Source: Phocoena phocoena (lineage: Eukaryota > Chordata > Mammalia > Artiodactyla > Phocoenidae). From it: 64,000 nucleotides of DNA. The notes beneath the pieces were generated by a model that was not told the DNA's origin, ran no database searches, and worked only from the letters and a program-made list of their open reading frames with translations. The stretch is taken from positions 160,493,270 through 160,557,269 of the forward strand of contig NC_089220.1 in NCBI RefSeq assembly GCF_963924675.1, written 5' to 3'. The translations under genes were made by a program, and so were the position numbers. Shown here piece by piece: positions 1 through 10,660 of this stretch (the first letter of the stretch is position 1; each line of letters begins with the position of its first letter).

Positions 1-345
1 CATCTTCTCAAAGAGATATCTGGTGGTGGGGAGTGGGCAAAATGGGTGAAGGAAGTAAAAATGTGCAAAGTTCCAGTTATGAAATAAACCAATCTTGGGA
101 ATCTAATTTTCATCATGGCAACTATAGTTAATGATCCTATATTGAACTTGCAAGTTGCTAAGAAAGTAAGTCTTATAAGTTCTCACCACAAGAAAAACAT
201 GCTATAACTATATATGGTGACAGATGTTAACTAGACTTACTGTGATGATCATTTCACATTGTATATGAATATTGAATCATTATGTTGTATACCTGAATCT
301 AATATAATATTGTATGTCAATTATACCTTAATAAAAAAAGAAAGA
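1..345 (+). mobile_element. L1 3' end (5'-truncated, older LINE-1)
   Basis: This is the 3'UTR of an old LINE-1 ending in an A-rich tail (aataaaaaaagaaagaaag) near 330-352. It closely parallels the tail of the next element: both have the actatagttaat stretch, the ttctcaccaca block, and a closing block reading as ttgtatgacaattatatct in the next copy. It carries no coding sequence and its left part is cut by the window edge. The call rests on homology between the two copies here and on remembered L1 3'UTR sequence. Confidence 0.7.
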
Positions 346-1255
346 AAGAAAAAAGTGATCTCAGTACTCCCATGTTCATTGCAGCAGTATTCATAGCATC
401 CAAGACATGGAAACATCTTGTGTACATCCATGGATGAATGGATAAAGAAAATGACATTTATATTTTATTTTATTTTATTTTTTTTTTTGCAGTACACGGG
501 CCTCTCACTGTTGTGGCCTCTCCCGTTGCAGAGCACAGGCTCCGGACGCGCAGGCTCAGCGGCCATGGCTCACGGGCCCAGCCGCTCTGCGGCATGTGGG
601 ATCTTCCCGGACCGGGGCACGAACCTGTGTCCCCTGCTTCGGCAGGCGGACTCTCAACCACTGCGCCACCAGGGAAGCCCCTATATTTTATTTTTATATT
701 GCACATTATACAAATGCTATACACACACATGTAGAAATATTATTTAACCATTAATAAAAAGGAAATCCTCCTATTTGCAACAATATGGATGGACCTTGAG
801 GGCATTATGCTAAGTGAAATAAGTCAGACAGAGGATGACAAATACTGCATGATATCACTTATATGTGGAATCTAAACAAGAAAAATTCATAGAAACAGAG
901 AACAGACTGGTGGTTTCCAGGGGTGGGGGGTAGAGGTTGGGGGGAAACGGATGCTGGTCGAAAGTACTAACTTGAGTTAGAAGATGAAATTGTCCTGGAA
1001 AAACGGATACAGCATGTTGACTATAGTTAATAATATTGAATCTTATACTTGAAAGTTTCTAAGAGGGTAGAGCTTAAATGTTCTCACCACACATACAAAA
1101 AAAAGGTAAGTACATGAGGTGATGGGTGTGTTAACTAATCTTATTGAGGTGACCTTTTTGCAATATATATGTGTATCACATCAACACGTTGTACACCTTT
1201 AACTTACATAATGTTGTATGACAATTATATCTCAATAAAGCTAGGAAATAAAGAA
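346..1255 (+). mobile_element. L1 3' end, interrupted by a CHR SINE
   Basis: This is the end of L1 ORF2 plus the 3'UTR, read on the + strand. The segment near 780-880 (ggaccttgagggcattatgc, then the tgatatcacttatatgtgga block) is the familiar C-terminal ORF2 region. The 3'UTR runs to about 1,250 and ends at a caataaagctaggaaataaa polyadenylation region. A CHR SINE sits at 472-681, splitting the element. The reading frame is broken throughout. It follows directly after another L1 3' end in the same orientation. Confidence 0.75.
459..694 (-). mobile_element. CHR-type tRNA-derived SINE with 13-bp target-site duplication
   Basis: The SINE body is 472-681, read on the - strand. It starts with the tRNA-like head gggcttccctggtggcgcag at the right end and finishes in a T run (A tail on its own strand) at the left. 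A RNA polymerase III A box is recognisable at 658-671 (tggtggcgcagtgg) and a B box at 615-625 (ggttcgtgccc). An exact 13-bp direct repeat, tatattttatttt, lies at 459-471 and 682-694. The sequence is close to the copy at 30.4 kb, suggesting the same young subfamily. It does not encode protein and depends on L1 enzymes for mobility. Confidence 0.93.
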
Positions 1256-1439
1256 GTTTTCCCAGGAGTCCCACGATTTTCCCCTACATCTTAGGATTAA
1301 GTTCTAATACCTAAGACCGCCTCTAGCCACATCTAGCTGCCAAGGGAGACTGACTTTTTCGTAAGTTCACTCGGTACAGTATTTCCCTAAATGAAAAACA
1401 AGGTTCCAACAGTAAGGAGGAGGGGAGAACAAACACTGG
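1256..1439. other. Low-copy sequence
   Basis: No repeat or coding signature recognised between the L1 3' end and a MIR fragment. Confidence 0.4.
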
Positions 1440-1640
1440 GTGGTTAACTAGCATTTTTGGATGCTTCCTTCTTTTATCTTCACTATGTCTTTGGAGACAA
1501 CAGGGCTCAGGGCATTAGCCAAGGTCGCGTGGCTGACAAGTGAAGGTGTCAGGATTAGAACACAGGCCTGTCTGGCTTCAAAGCCTCTTTTCGTTACGTG
1601 GCACCGACTCTCAACAGAAGAGTCTTCTCATAGAGTGGAA
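1440..1640 (-). mobile_element. MIR SINE fragment
   Basis: Read on the - strand, this resembles the MIR core. The + strand shows a degraded form of the aaggtcacacagct / ggattcgaacccaggc pattern: ccaaggtcgcgtggctgaca followed by aggattagaacacaggcctg. It is old and diverged and both ends are approximate. Confidence 0.6.
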
Positions 1641-1779
1641 GGTATCAGATCCATGAACCAAAAAAGTCAGGGCTGTGCTTTGAGGCTGAGAGATGGTCAC
1701 CTGGTCTTCATCTCCCTAAGTGAGTGAAGTTAGACTCTGGTCTGTGTATCATTTTTCATCTTCACAATACTCTTGCTTT

Positions 1780-2245
1780 TTAGTCTTTGAGCCATTTCAC
1801 TTCTAGGAATTTCACACATGGAAATAATTACAATGGGTGCAAAGATTTATGTGCTAGGATGTTCACTGAAGCTTTATTTATAACAGTGGAAAATTAAAAT
1901 CAACCAAAATACCCAACAAAGGAAATTACAGAATGCAGGGACATCCATATGGTAGAACACATTGCAACCATTAGAAATCATGTTCTCCAAGAATACTTAA
2001 GGACATGCATGATAGGGCCCATAAGTTATGTTAAAAAGATTAAAAATAGTAATCAGTATGATCCCAGTTTTGTAATATATGTGAATAGAGGCATAGGAAG
2101 AAACCTGGACTAATAAGCATGTTCACAGTGGTTCTTTTGTAAATGATGGGAGTATTAATTATTTTACTTTTTATTTATGCTTTTCTGAATTTTCCAAATT
2201 TCTACCATGAATATGTATTACTTCTGTGATCAGAAAAAGCTCACA
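1780..2245 (+). mobile_element. Ancient L1 (L1M/L1ME-type) 3' fragment
   Basis: The segment beginning ttcacttctaggaatttcac and continuing through an aagatttatgtgctaggatg block matches the ORF2 C-terminal/3'UTR region of old mammalian L1s. The same block appears at 10.2-10.6 kb. It is diverged and has no useful reading frame. Confidence 0.65.
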
Positions 2246-5200
2246 CCCGTCATTTGGAAATACGCTTCCTCCTAACAAAACAGTTAGTTATAACAGTTTG
2301 TTATACAGTTTGTTATAACAATACAGTTACAACAAATAACAAAAACAGTTTTGTTATTCTCCAGTTGACTGGCTTAGATGTTTAGCATCGTCAAGGTGCT
2401 AGCATGAAGAAGGTTCCAGCAGATTGACCCCAATAAATATTCATTGAGTGCCGGTGGTGTGGGAACTGCTGCTCTGGGAACTGTGAGAGAGGCAGGGTAC
2501 AGGGTACAAGCTACAGAGATGCATAAGCCAGGCTCCCTGCCCCCCAGACGGGTCTCTCTCTGAGGACTCTGCTTGGGAGGTGACGGTCATAGAGAAGGGC
2601 CTCAGGCCGTTGTGAGGTGACAGCCGAGGCAGAAAGGCATGATCTGAGACCGTGTTTTAAGAATGCAGTAAACATGTCATCTCGTTATTAAAGGCACAGT
2701 TCCCCTTTCTCCACGTCAGGCGTAGCACGTACAGACTGAAGTCAGCTTGGGCTGCTCGTCAGCAGAACTACCCACGTGGTCTCCCCACAGGGGCCCAGGA
2801 CCCTTGATGGAGAGAATCAACCAGTCAGCCGTCCTAAGGAAGACGCCATCTTGCTCCAAAACAACAGCAATATGACAAGAACAGCAATAACCAACGAGCG
2901 AGTGAACCCACGGATGGGGTGAGCATTCTCTGTGGTTTCTATGTAGTTAATAAGGCACCTTTATGCAACAAATGAGCTGGTCTGTGTTCCAGTCCTTGTC
3001 CCACTATTTATCAGGATTTTGGCCAAAAAAAAAACAAAACGAAAAAATCCAATCTCTTCTTAGTTTGAATTGGTGAGAACGCTGAGCCTCGTTTGGGTAT
3101 CAGAAGGCTCTGTTAGAATCCGGGCAGTACGTCTCCTGCTTTGTTTCTCACCAGATTTGCTTCTCCATGGGCCTCTCTCAATTTTGCCTTTGGCCCTGGG
3201 ATGCGAGCTTCAAGTGGCAGGGTCTCCAAAACCAGCTGCAGGAGAAACTCATCCTCTGGCTGTGCCCCAGGTTCACCATAATGACCAAATCTCAACAAAC
3301 ACACTCTCCAAGGGCTTTACTTCTCCCGCGCTCTCATCAATCCCATGTCACCAGTGATGGCCGGGGAACGACCTCTTCTTTACCTGTGTGGTCCTGTAGC
3401 TTTCTCGTTCTGAGTATTTTCCAGGTTTTTGCCCACAGCTGTGATGTTTTTATGTTGTGCTTTGGTGATGGGAGGGGTTGGAAAGCTCATTCCTTTGGGT
3501 GGATGATTAAATTCCCAAGTAGGTCAGAGTGGAAAGGGTTCTTTCTACCCATGGGGAGAGGTGTTAGTCATCTTGTAGACCTCCGGCCTCCATCCTGCCT
3601 GGTTATGCTGCTGGGGATCAAGGTCGCTGGTGACAAGGGGGTGGTGGGGTGAATGCGAAACGTTATCACTTCCAATGTCAAAGGAACAACACACTGACCT
3701 GCATTTCCTTTTTAAGGTTTCTTTTTTTTTTAAATGTGATCTGGTTCCAGGAAACATCAAACCTGGTCCGCACACCTGTCGTTTAAAATTATTCTTGAAA
3801 ACAATTTAGCCAACTCACTACTCTGTTCAATACTTTTTCCTCTAAAAATAGAGCTTTTTTAGAACCCTTTCCTTCCATTCTTTCTTTCAGGAAATTAGAC
3901 CGTATGTTTTCTTGGCTCGGAGTAGCTCTCCCTGAGTCCTCTTTCACAACAGATGAGCAGCTTCTAACTTGCCTTGAAGTGCAGGAAAGATCCAGGCACG
4001 TACAGGAGGCCAAGGGGCAGGGGGGCAGTATGGTGACCATGTAGGTGCAAATGCCACGCGTGCTCCTGTGTGGGTGCTCAGTGGATGGGCCTGGCTTAGT
4101 ATATCTGTGCATCTGTGGTGCTTTGGAGTCTGCCCTCCCAAGCTGCAGGGGAGGGCACCATCTTTACAGGATGCCCATTTGCAGCGAATATTGGCAAGCC
4201 ACAGGGCATCCGAATGGGTGTTGTTGTTATCCTGAGATAGTTCTTCCATCTATTATATGGGAAAATACCCTACAGGGCTGTCATCATGGTCCACATAGTG
4301 ACACTTAGGAGATGCTGCTGTAATGAAACAGACACGGATTCTTTGTTTAAGTCAAGGGAAAAGCAAAGTTTTTTGTGTGTTTTTTTTTTCAGCAAAACTC
4401 TGCTTTTAAACAGTACTAAATATTCCAAATTAAACATTCAGTGAAATAAATGTCTGACGGTTTCGTGATTGAAATATGCTATTTTCTTAGGCTAAAGGGA
4501 AACCTTGCTGTAGGCGGCCTTAGGAGTCCAAACTGCGGCGCAGACACAGGTTGGGCTTTGGCATCTGTTACCCTCAATCTCTGTCTTTCTTCCATCTCTT
4601 AGGAGTTTTGGGATCTTGGATAAGCAGAAGAAGCCTCCCATCTCCTTTTCTTCCTCGGTAAAGTGTGTCTTCCTCATCTCATCTTTTTTTTCTTCCCCAA
4701 GGGCCAGGGCTGTGCTGTAACCAGACAGTGTCTCTACTGAAGTTGCAGCCCCGAGCATTCACACCACGGGCTACACTTCGGCTGGGCAAATAGTCCTCCT
4801 GAAAATGAACTGTATCTTGATTATGGCCGGTAGTTGAGTTGGTCTTTCTTGGAACGGGTAAAAGGTAGTCTTGGTAGCTCAGGGATTAAAAATAAACAGC
4901 TCTCTCTATTTGATCATAATCGATTTGTGTTGTCCTCCCTCCTTGGGTAAAGGATAAAGAGAATTCAAGTTTTGTGTAATGTGTTCTAGACTGGTGGGGG
5001 GGAATGGGAGAGGGGGTCCTCAGGAGGGAATGTTCCTAGTGAATTCGGGGGGAAAAAGCAGCGCGTGGCAGCCCAGAGTCCCACGTGGCTCCGATCACAG
5101 CATGGTGGCTGTTAGCACTTCGTTTTTTTAAAGCTGAGTTGCCTTTCTGTTTGTGTGGGGAGTTTGGCACAATGTTATTCCAAAGCATTTGTTTGAGACA

Positions 5201-5830
5201 TTGCAAACATAGCAATTCAATGAGTGGCAATAAAAATATCTTTATTCAAGCGATGTCTTTGGTTGTGCGTATAGTATATCTATGCATTCGTATTTTGGGG
5301 CTTCCTGGGCGTGAAACAATCTGAGTTCTGAGTGCAACTGCAGGAACACGCGCCGTGGGGGAACCGCTAGGCAAAGAGGACGGCCGCTGCTGTAACATTG
5401 CTACAGATGGTTAAGGTGTTTGTGCAGAAAGGTTGCATCTTTGAGGCCCCGTGGTGCCAGTCCAGACAACTCACCTGTAGGTTTCCTCATCAGGCAGCAG
5501 CAGAGGGGTATTTTTCCTTTAACACATCCATTCAACTTGTGTTATAGTTTGTACTGTGAATGGAATGCTTTGATAATGAGATTAAAAAAAAAACACAACT
5601 CAATGTTACGTGAAGGGAGATAGAGTGTGTTTGTTTAATTCTAAAAGAGTAGGTTGAATTTTGGGAAACTCTCATGTGTGGACAAGGCCCACACTGGAAT
5701 CGTGCCATCACTAAAAAGACTAATATTTATTATTCTGACTTATGCAATCTTCACGCAGCCCTAGACATGTATCAGGTAGTTAGATGATGCCAGCGCCATA
5801 GATCACTGGATAAAATGGAGGGTAAATTAC
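2246..5830. other. Low-copy sequence, 3.6 kb
   Basis: No confident gene or repeat. Within it, 2281-2360 is a short AT-rich array of acagtttgttat-like units. About 2430-2560 resembles a common old interspersed repeat containing an attcattgagtgcc block. Reading frames of 60-160 codons (for example 3167-3652 on +) have no recognisable domain, are interspersed with overlapping frames on both strands, and look like chance. Confidence 0.4.
2281..2360. repeat. Short imperfect AT-rich tandem repeat
   Basis: The unit acagtttgttat and close variants (tataacagtttgttatacag, caatacagttacaac, aacagttttgttat) recur several times over about 80 bp. It is probably local slippage. Confidence 0.6.
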
Positions 5831-6039
5831 TTAGTCCTTAGTTGTTGGTTTTTTTTTTTTTGCAGCACGCGGACCTCTCACCGCTGTGGCCTCTCCCGCC
5901 GCGGAGCACAGGCTCCGGACGCACAGGCTCAGCGGCCATGGCTCACGGGCCCAGGCCCTCTGCGGCATGTGGGATCCTCCCGGACCGGGGCACGAACTCT
6001 CAACCACTGCGCCACCAGGGAAGCCCTTAATCCTTAGTT
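5831..6039 (-). mobile_element. CHR-type SINE with 27-bp internal deletion
   Basis: The SINE body is about 5844-6026 in - orientation, with the T run (A tail) at the left and the gggcttccctggtggcgcag head at the right. A 13-bp direct repeat with one mismatch flanks it: ttagtccttagtt at 5831-5843 and ttaatccttagtt at 6027-6039. Compared with the copy at 30.4 kb it lacks 27 bp between the polymerase III A and B boxes, at the + strand junction cacga/actctc. Both box cores remain but their spacing is sharply reduced. Confidence 0.92.
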
Positions 6040-6879
6040 TTTAAGTGAGTCTAATGGTTCGGCACCAACCCGGGACGCAAAAGGAAATCCACAGGGCATT
6101 TTTCTTGAGTAACCCTCCCATGATGGGAGAACACAGGTGATTTGCCGGGTGGCCTGACTTCACAGAATGTGGAGAATCGAGAATCGTCTCTTATCTTGGA
6201 GGGGCCCCAGGGGACATGGGTGTAGGACTTGTCCCAGGCCTGGAGGTGAAGTGAATCCCCGGCCTTAGCTGGGGGTCAATAGAGTCCCCATCCCAGGAAT
6301 TTGGGACTGATACTGGGAAAACTAGTTATTTCGAGTAATCCTTGCCTACAACCAAGGTGATCTAGAGAAAAACAATGGTGAAATAGTTGGGCAGCATTTT
6401 CCAAGTTTGTGTCCCATGAAGCCTAAAAGAAGCCGAAGAGAAGAGAAAAGGAAAGGGGTAAATATGTTCATGTAAATACGGGAGATGCTCTATACCAGGT
6501 TCTTTTTTTGATATTCAAAATGAACGTTAACATATAAAAACTTCTGAGAATCAAATGTAATCAAGAAATCAGTGTTACTTTTCTCAAGATGGTGTTTCCA
6601 AGCTTATTTGACCCTGAAATCCCTTATTTGTGTGACCACGTATCAGAATCCTAAGGAATGTTCTTTAAAATGTCTGTACTTTGTATTTCCCTTAAGGCCA
6701 GGAGTAATAAGAATATTTGCTATCATCTCTAGAACTTTTTGGCTATGCAGTAAGTTGGAGAAGGAGTTTGGCAGAGAGAAGTGTAGCCATTGGAAAGGAG
6801 AAATTAAGTAATCATAATCACAAAAACCCCAAGATAATCAGTTGAAAAATAATTAGATGTAATGGTGAATACTATTATA
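6040..6879. other. Low-copy sequence
   Basis: No recognised repeat or gene. Short open frames only. Confidence 0.4.
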
Positions 6880-7215
6880 AAGAAATGAGTCACAAAATCA
6901 TTACCAAAGCCAGAAGCTTTCTTGTGTACCAAAGTGGCAATCAGGTAAAAAATACATTTGGAAAAAAGATTCTAATTCATAGCAGCAACAGGAAAACACA
7001 ACTCCTAAAAGCTGGCCTCGCCAGAAGTATATGTGATTTACACGAAGGAGACAAGCAAATATTGCTGAGGGGGGTAAAAGAGGGTGCGAATAAATGGAAG
7101 AGCAAACCATGTTCCTGGTTAGAGGATAAATATGGTACAAAACATCAACTGTCCACAAATCCACTCATAGACTGACTCCATTTTAATCAAATCACAATAG
7201 GTTTTGGATTCCGAA
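6880..7215 (+). mobile_element. Ancient L1 ORF2 fragment
   Basis: The + strand follows the thumb region of L1 ORF2 in degraded form: attcatagcagcaacaggaa, then a tgtgatttacacgaaggaga block, aaatggaagagcaaaccatg, and a terminal caaatcacaatagg. Young L1 copies on the opposite strand (for example 13.6-13.85 kb) carry the same order of blocks. No frame is intact. Confidence 0.6.
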
Positions 7216-7259
7216 CTTATCTGGGCATATCCCATAAATTGTGGGATCCAGTTGATTCC

Positions 7260-7920
7260 CCCCTAAATATGTTCCCTGTTTCTCCACATCACATCATCTC
7301 TCCTACTATCTAGGCAACTATCATTTTTTAGATTGCCTCCAAAGTAGCCTCCCTTTTCAACCATTGCCCATGGCAGCCTCCATTCTTTATTTTTTCTTAA
7401 ATAATAATAAGAAGGGGGATATCTGATCTTGTAACTCCACTGCTTCCAATCCTTCCAGAGCCTCTTATTATTGTACAAATACAAGCTCCATCCTCCTGTG
7501 GTCCATAGGGTCCTGTATCACACAGCTCCCACTGACCTTGCCCGCTGCATCTGGGCTCCCTTGCCTGACACATGCCATGCTCCAGGCACGGTAACTTTAG
7601 TCTACTAATTGCTAGTATGTTTGCACCCCAAGGTCTTTACTATTCCTCTGTTTGACTCTCTCTTCCTCTTCCCCTGGTTATGTCTTCCTTGTCCTCTAAG
7701 AACCAGTTCAACATCATGTATTTCAAGGCAGACTTCAGTACATCCCCTCTTGTTGCATTGTATGGCCCCATACTTCATAGCACGCATGAACATTCTAATG
7801 AATAGTTTGTGTAATTAACTGTTTAATGGTTGCATATCCTGCTAGAATATAGGCCTCATGTCCGCAGATATTCTTGTATATTATTCATATGTGTGTTCTT
7901 TTGCCTGTCACAATTCCTTG
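7260..7920 (+). mobile_element. L2 LINE fragment (3' region)
   Basis: The phrasing resembles the L2 3' end: a region like ccttccagagcctcttatta, cactgaccttgcccgctgca, a cagttcaacatcatgtattt stretch, and a closing gaatataggcctcatgtccg block. It is old and strongly diverged, so the boundaries are approximate. Confidence 0.5.
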
Positions 7921-8084
7921 CATTAGCGGTTTTGTGGAAAACTGAATAGAAATAAGGAAGAAAAATACTGAAGAGTAGCAGAGGACCTGTAGTAACAGAT
8001 AAATGAATACAATAAAGCCATAGTGATTAAAACAAGTATCGATTGCTTGTATCAGAACTAAAAGAAAGATCATTGAAACAGAAT

Positions 8085-8165
8085 ATAGTCGTCCCTAGGT
8101 ATCCATGGGAGATTGGTTCCAGGACCCCCGAAGATACCAAAGTCTGCGGGATTACTAGATAAAGT
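8085..8165. mobile_element. Tigger-family (MER2-like) DNA transposon end
   Basis: The block tcgtccctaggtatccatgg followed by gattggttccaggacccccg resembles the terminal part of a nonautonomous Tc1/mariner (Tigger/MER2) element. Only one end is visible before the similarity is lost near 8165. Confidence 0.6.
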
Positions 8166-8689
8166 AAAATCTATTTAACATATGGTGCTACAGCGATTCA
8201 CTAACTCTTTGGATTACAGATATAGAACTCTAGCTCCTGGATAACAGCATAAATCCCAAATAAGAGAGAAAATAACATTTCCTAAATTTGTTCAAAGGAA
8301 CTCTTACTTGTAAGCTGTTAATCGGGTTAATATGAAAAACTAGTTCGACGGATACATAAGTTTGGGAGGTGCCAAATTAAAATAAATTAAGCTGTTTTTT
8401 TTTTTTACTGCAAAAACTCTGAAAATGAAGTTAATGTGTATTGTGAATTCACAAGCTGCATTAGAGTGCAGCGTTTGGCATAATCATGTAGAACTATTTT
8501 TATTTTCAAAATATAATACCAATTTGGGAAATTTGGATTTAAAAACTAGAGGACAATTCCAAGAAACATTTTTATAATTTTGGTATTTGGAAGGCCTTTC
8601 TAGACATATTGAAGGTAGATCTCCGAAAGGAAAATTGTATTATTAAATGTTCTTTGGTTCTAAGCAACAGGAAACCTCTCCGATCAAGT
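8166..8689. other. Low-copy AT-rich sequence
   Basis: No repeat family or coding signal recognised. It may include the decayed remainder of the adjacent transposon. Confidence 0.35.
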
Positions 8690-9055
8690 GAGTAGAGTCG
8701 ACACTAACATTGTTTCCAAATATTCACACTCTGTCCTTGGGTAAGGTTTATAGTTTTCTGCCTCTGTAACATCTGGCTTGGTCATGGGACTTGCTCCGAT
8801 CAATGAAAAGTTAGCAGAAGCGATGGTATGCCACTTCTGGGCAGAAAATTTCAGAGAGGTTTAACTTGCTATTTCCCTTGGCCCTAGAGCCACGGAAGTA
8901 TGTATTAGTATGAAAATTCCGCCAGTTCGGAGAGGAGTAGAACTTTCTTGCCAGCACAGAACTTGAGTGAGAGATGAACTTGGGTGAGGTCCGTCGGGTT
9001 CTTTGTTACGTTGGCACAGCCTTCCTTACAAGGACTGATTCATTAAGGAAAAAGA
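8690..9055 (+). mobile_element. Possible MaLR/ERVL-type solo LTR fragment
   Basis: The run from gcttggtcatgggacttgct through ggtatgccacttctgggcag and a gtgagagatgaacttgggtg block is reminiscent of an old MLT1-like LTR. No internal retroviral coding sequence is visible on either side. The family assignment is from memory and tentative. Confidence 0.45.
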
Positions 9056-9489
9056 TAGTCATTGGGTTAATATCAGGAGCTCCCAGAGTGGATGCTTGGA
9101 AATAGGCAGGCTTGGCAAATGGTAGTTATCCTAAGAGCTTTGGAGACAAAGAAATCAAAATGATAAGGATGAATTTGTAGCAGGAAAAAGGGCCCTTCAG
9201 CTGGAGTTGGAGGAACTCTAACCTTTTTCAGTTTCTTTGTCCCCCAGCTAAAATTTTAAATTTCAAAGAGAGCATGTACTAAAGGCCTAATTTTTATCAC
9301 GTATCCACCCTCTGGCTAAGGGAGGGGAGGCTTCTAATTGCGGTCCCTCTAGAGGATACCCAGTGGGAGTGGAGGAGTGCTGTTAAGGGCAGGATATGGA
9401 TGCTGGGAAGCCAACATGCAAATATTCACTACCTAAAAACCAACAGATTTCACCACTAAAATAACTCAGTATACCAAACACACCTTTTA
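9056..9489. other. Low-copy sequence
   Basis: Nothing recognised. Confidence 0.35.
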
Positions 9490-9951
9490 ATACAATTAAA
9501 GAAAAAAATGAACAAAAAATATTTGTAACATGTGAGAGCAAAAGGCTGTATCCCAAATATATAAAAACAAAAATGAAAAGTAAAAGAAGGTGACATCAAT
9601 AGAAGAGGACCATCCCAACGCAAAAGACATAAACAGAAGTTTCCAAAATATGAACTCTAAAAAGCCAGAAAATATGCAAAAAAGTTCATCACTAGCATCC
9701 AATGAAATGCAAATTAAAACAGATATTTTTCATCTGTCAAAATTTTCAAAATGGATACTACTCTTTGTTTTTGTAAAAGAGGCAGAACTTTCACCAGACT
9801 AATATCAGATTATTGAGAAAACAGTATTTTTCTCATACTCTGTGGTGAGTGTAAATCACTCAGTCTCTCTATAGAACCATTTGGCAGTATACATTCAAAG
9901 TGTTAATAATGAAATATTCTGTAATAACCTAAAAGGGAAAAGAATCCGAAA

Positions 9952-9998
<47 letters not shown>

Positions 9999-10055
9999 AT
10001 CTATCTATCTATCTATCTATCTATCATCTATCCCTTATCTATCTACCTATCTACA
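9952..10055. repeat. (TATC)n microsatellite
   Basis: About 100 bp of TATC/ATCT units with two atcatct interruptions and an impure right end (ccttatctatctacctatct). It abuts the small L1 3' end at 10056. Confidence 0.95.
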
Positions 10056-10145
10056 ACTGAATCACTTTACTGTATACCTGAAACTAACACAACATTGTAA
10101 ATCAACTATGCTCCAATATTAAATGATGATAATCAAAAATAAAGA
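10056..10145 (+). mobile_element. Very short L1 3' end
   Basis: The stretch ctgtatacctgaaactaaca followed by an acattgtaaatcaactatgc block is the terminal 3'UTR of a widespread mammalian L1. Only about 90 bp is present. It ends in AATAAA-like and A-rich sequence, suggesting a heavily 5'-truncated insertion into the older L1. Confidence 0.6.
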
Positions 10146-10660
10146 TAATTATAACCGTTTTAGATAATAAAAAAAATAATACAACCTTTGACTAACTAAT
10201 TCCAGTTTGATGAATTTAACCTAAGGAAACAGCCTCAGATTTGGGAAATTTATTCATAGGAATGTTTATTTCAGCATCATTTATAATAAAGAAAAATAAG
10301 AAATATCGTTAATGACCAATGATAGAGAATTTGTAAAATAAATTATGGTGTACCTATATACTGTTGCAGCCAACAGAAATGATGTTTTAAAAAACTATTA
10401 ATGACATGGAAGATCATTTATGTTATATTATTAATTATGTCAAAAAACATGTTACAGAACAGGTACTATAAAATGCCAACTGGCTAGAAAAATATTTATT
10501 GGGAGGATATAATAAAATGTTAGTGAATTTATTCGGGACATGGTCTTGGGATGATAATATAAAATTTCTTCTTTGTGTTTTTCTTTTTCCTTGTGTTTTT
10601 CCATATTTCTTAATTGTTCTATAATGAATTGTAATGTTTGCCAACAAAGCCTAATTAATA

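Larger units (their letters stand above)
9490..10660 (+). mobile_element. Ancient L1 3' region, interrupted
   Basis: The left part (9490-9940) resembles the C-terminal ORF2 region of old L1: tccaatgaaatgcaaattaa, then atggatactactctttg, and a gtgagtgtaaatcactcagt block. The right part (10150-10660) continues with aattccagtttgatgaattt, an aataaattatggtgtaccta block and a 3'UTR-like end. A TATC microsatellite and a short younger L1 3' end lie between the halves. Confidence 0.6.

Noticed and set aside
615..671. tRNA-like A and B boxes, considered as a tRNA gene.
   Set aside because: They belong to the tRNA-derived head of a SINE. The anticodon arm and acceptor stem of a functional tRNA are not conserved.
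418..747. Overlapping 60-110-codon frames across the CHR SINEs at 0.5, 5.9 and 30.4 kb, on both strands.
   Set aside because: They are GC-rich SINE sequence read in several frames, with no start context or domain.
9952..10055. Regular repeat array that might suggest a CRISPR or satellite.
   Set aside because: It is a plain 4-bp microsatellite with no spacers, in a mammalian genome.
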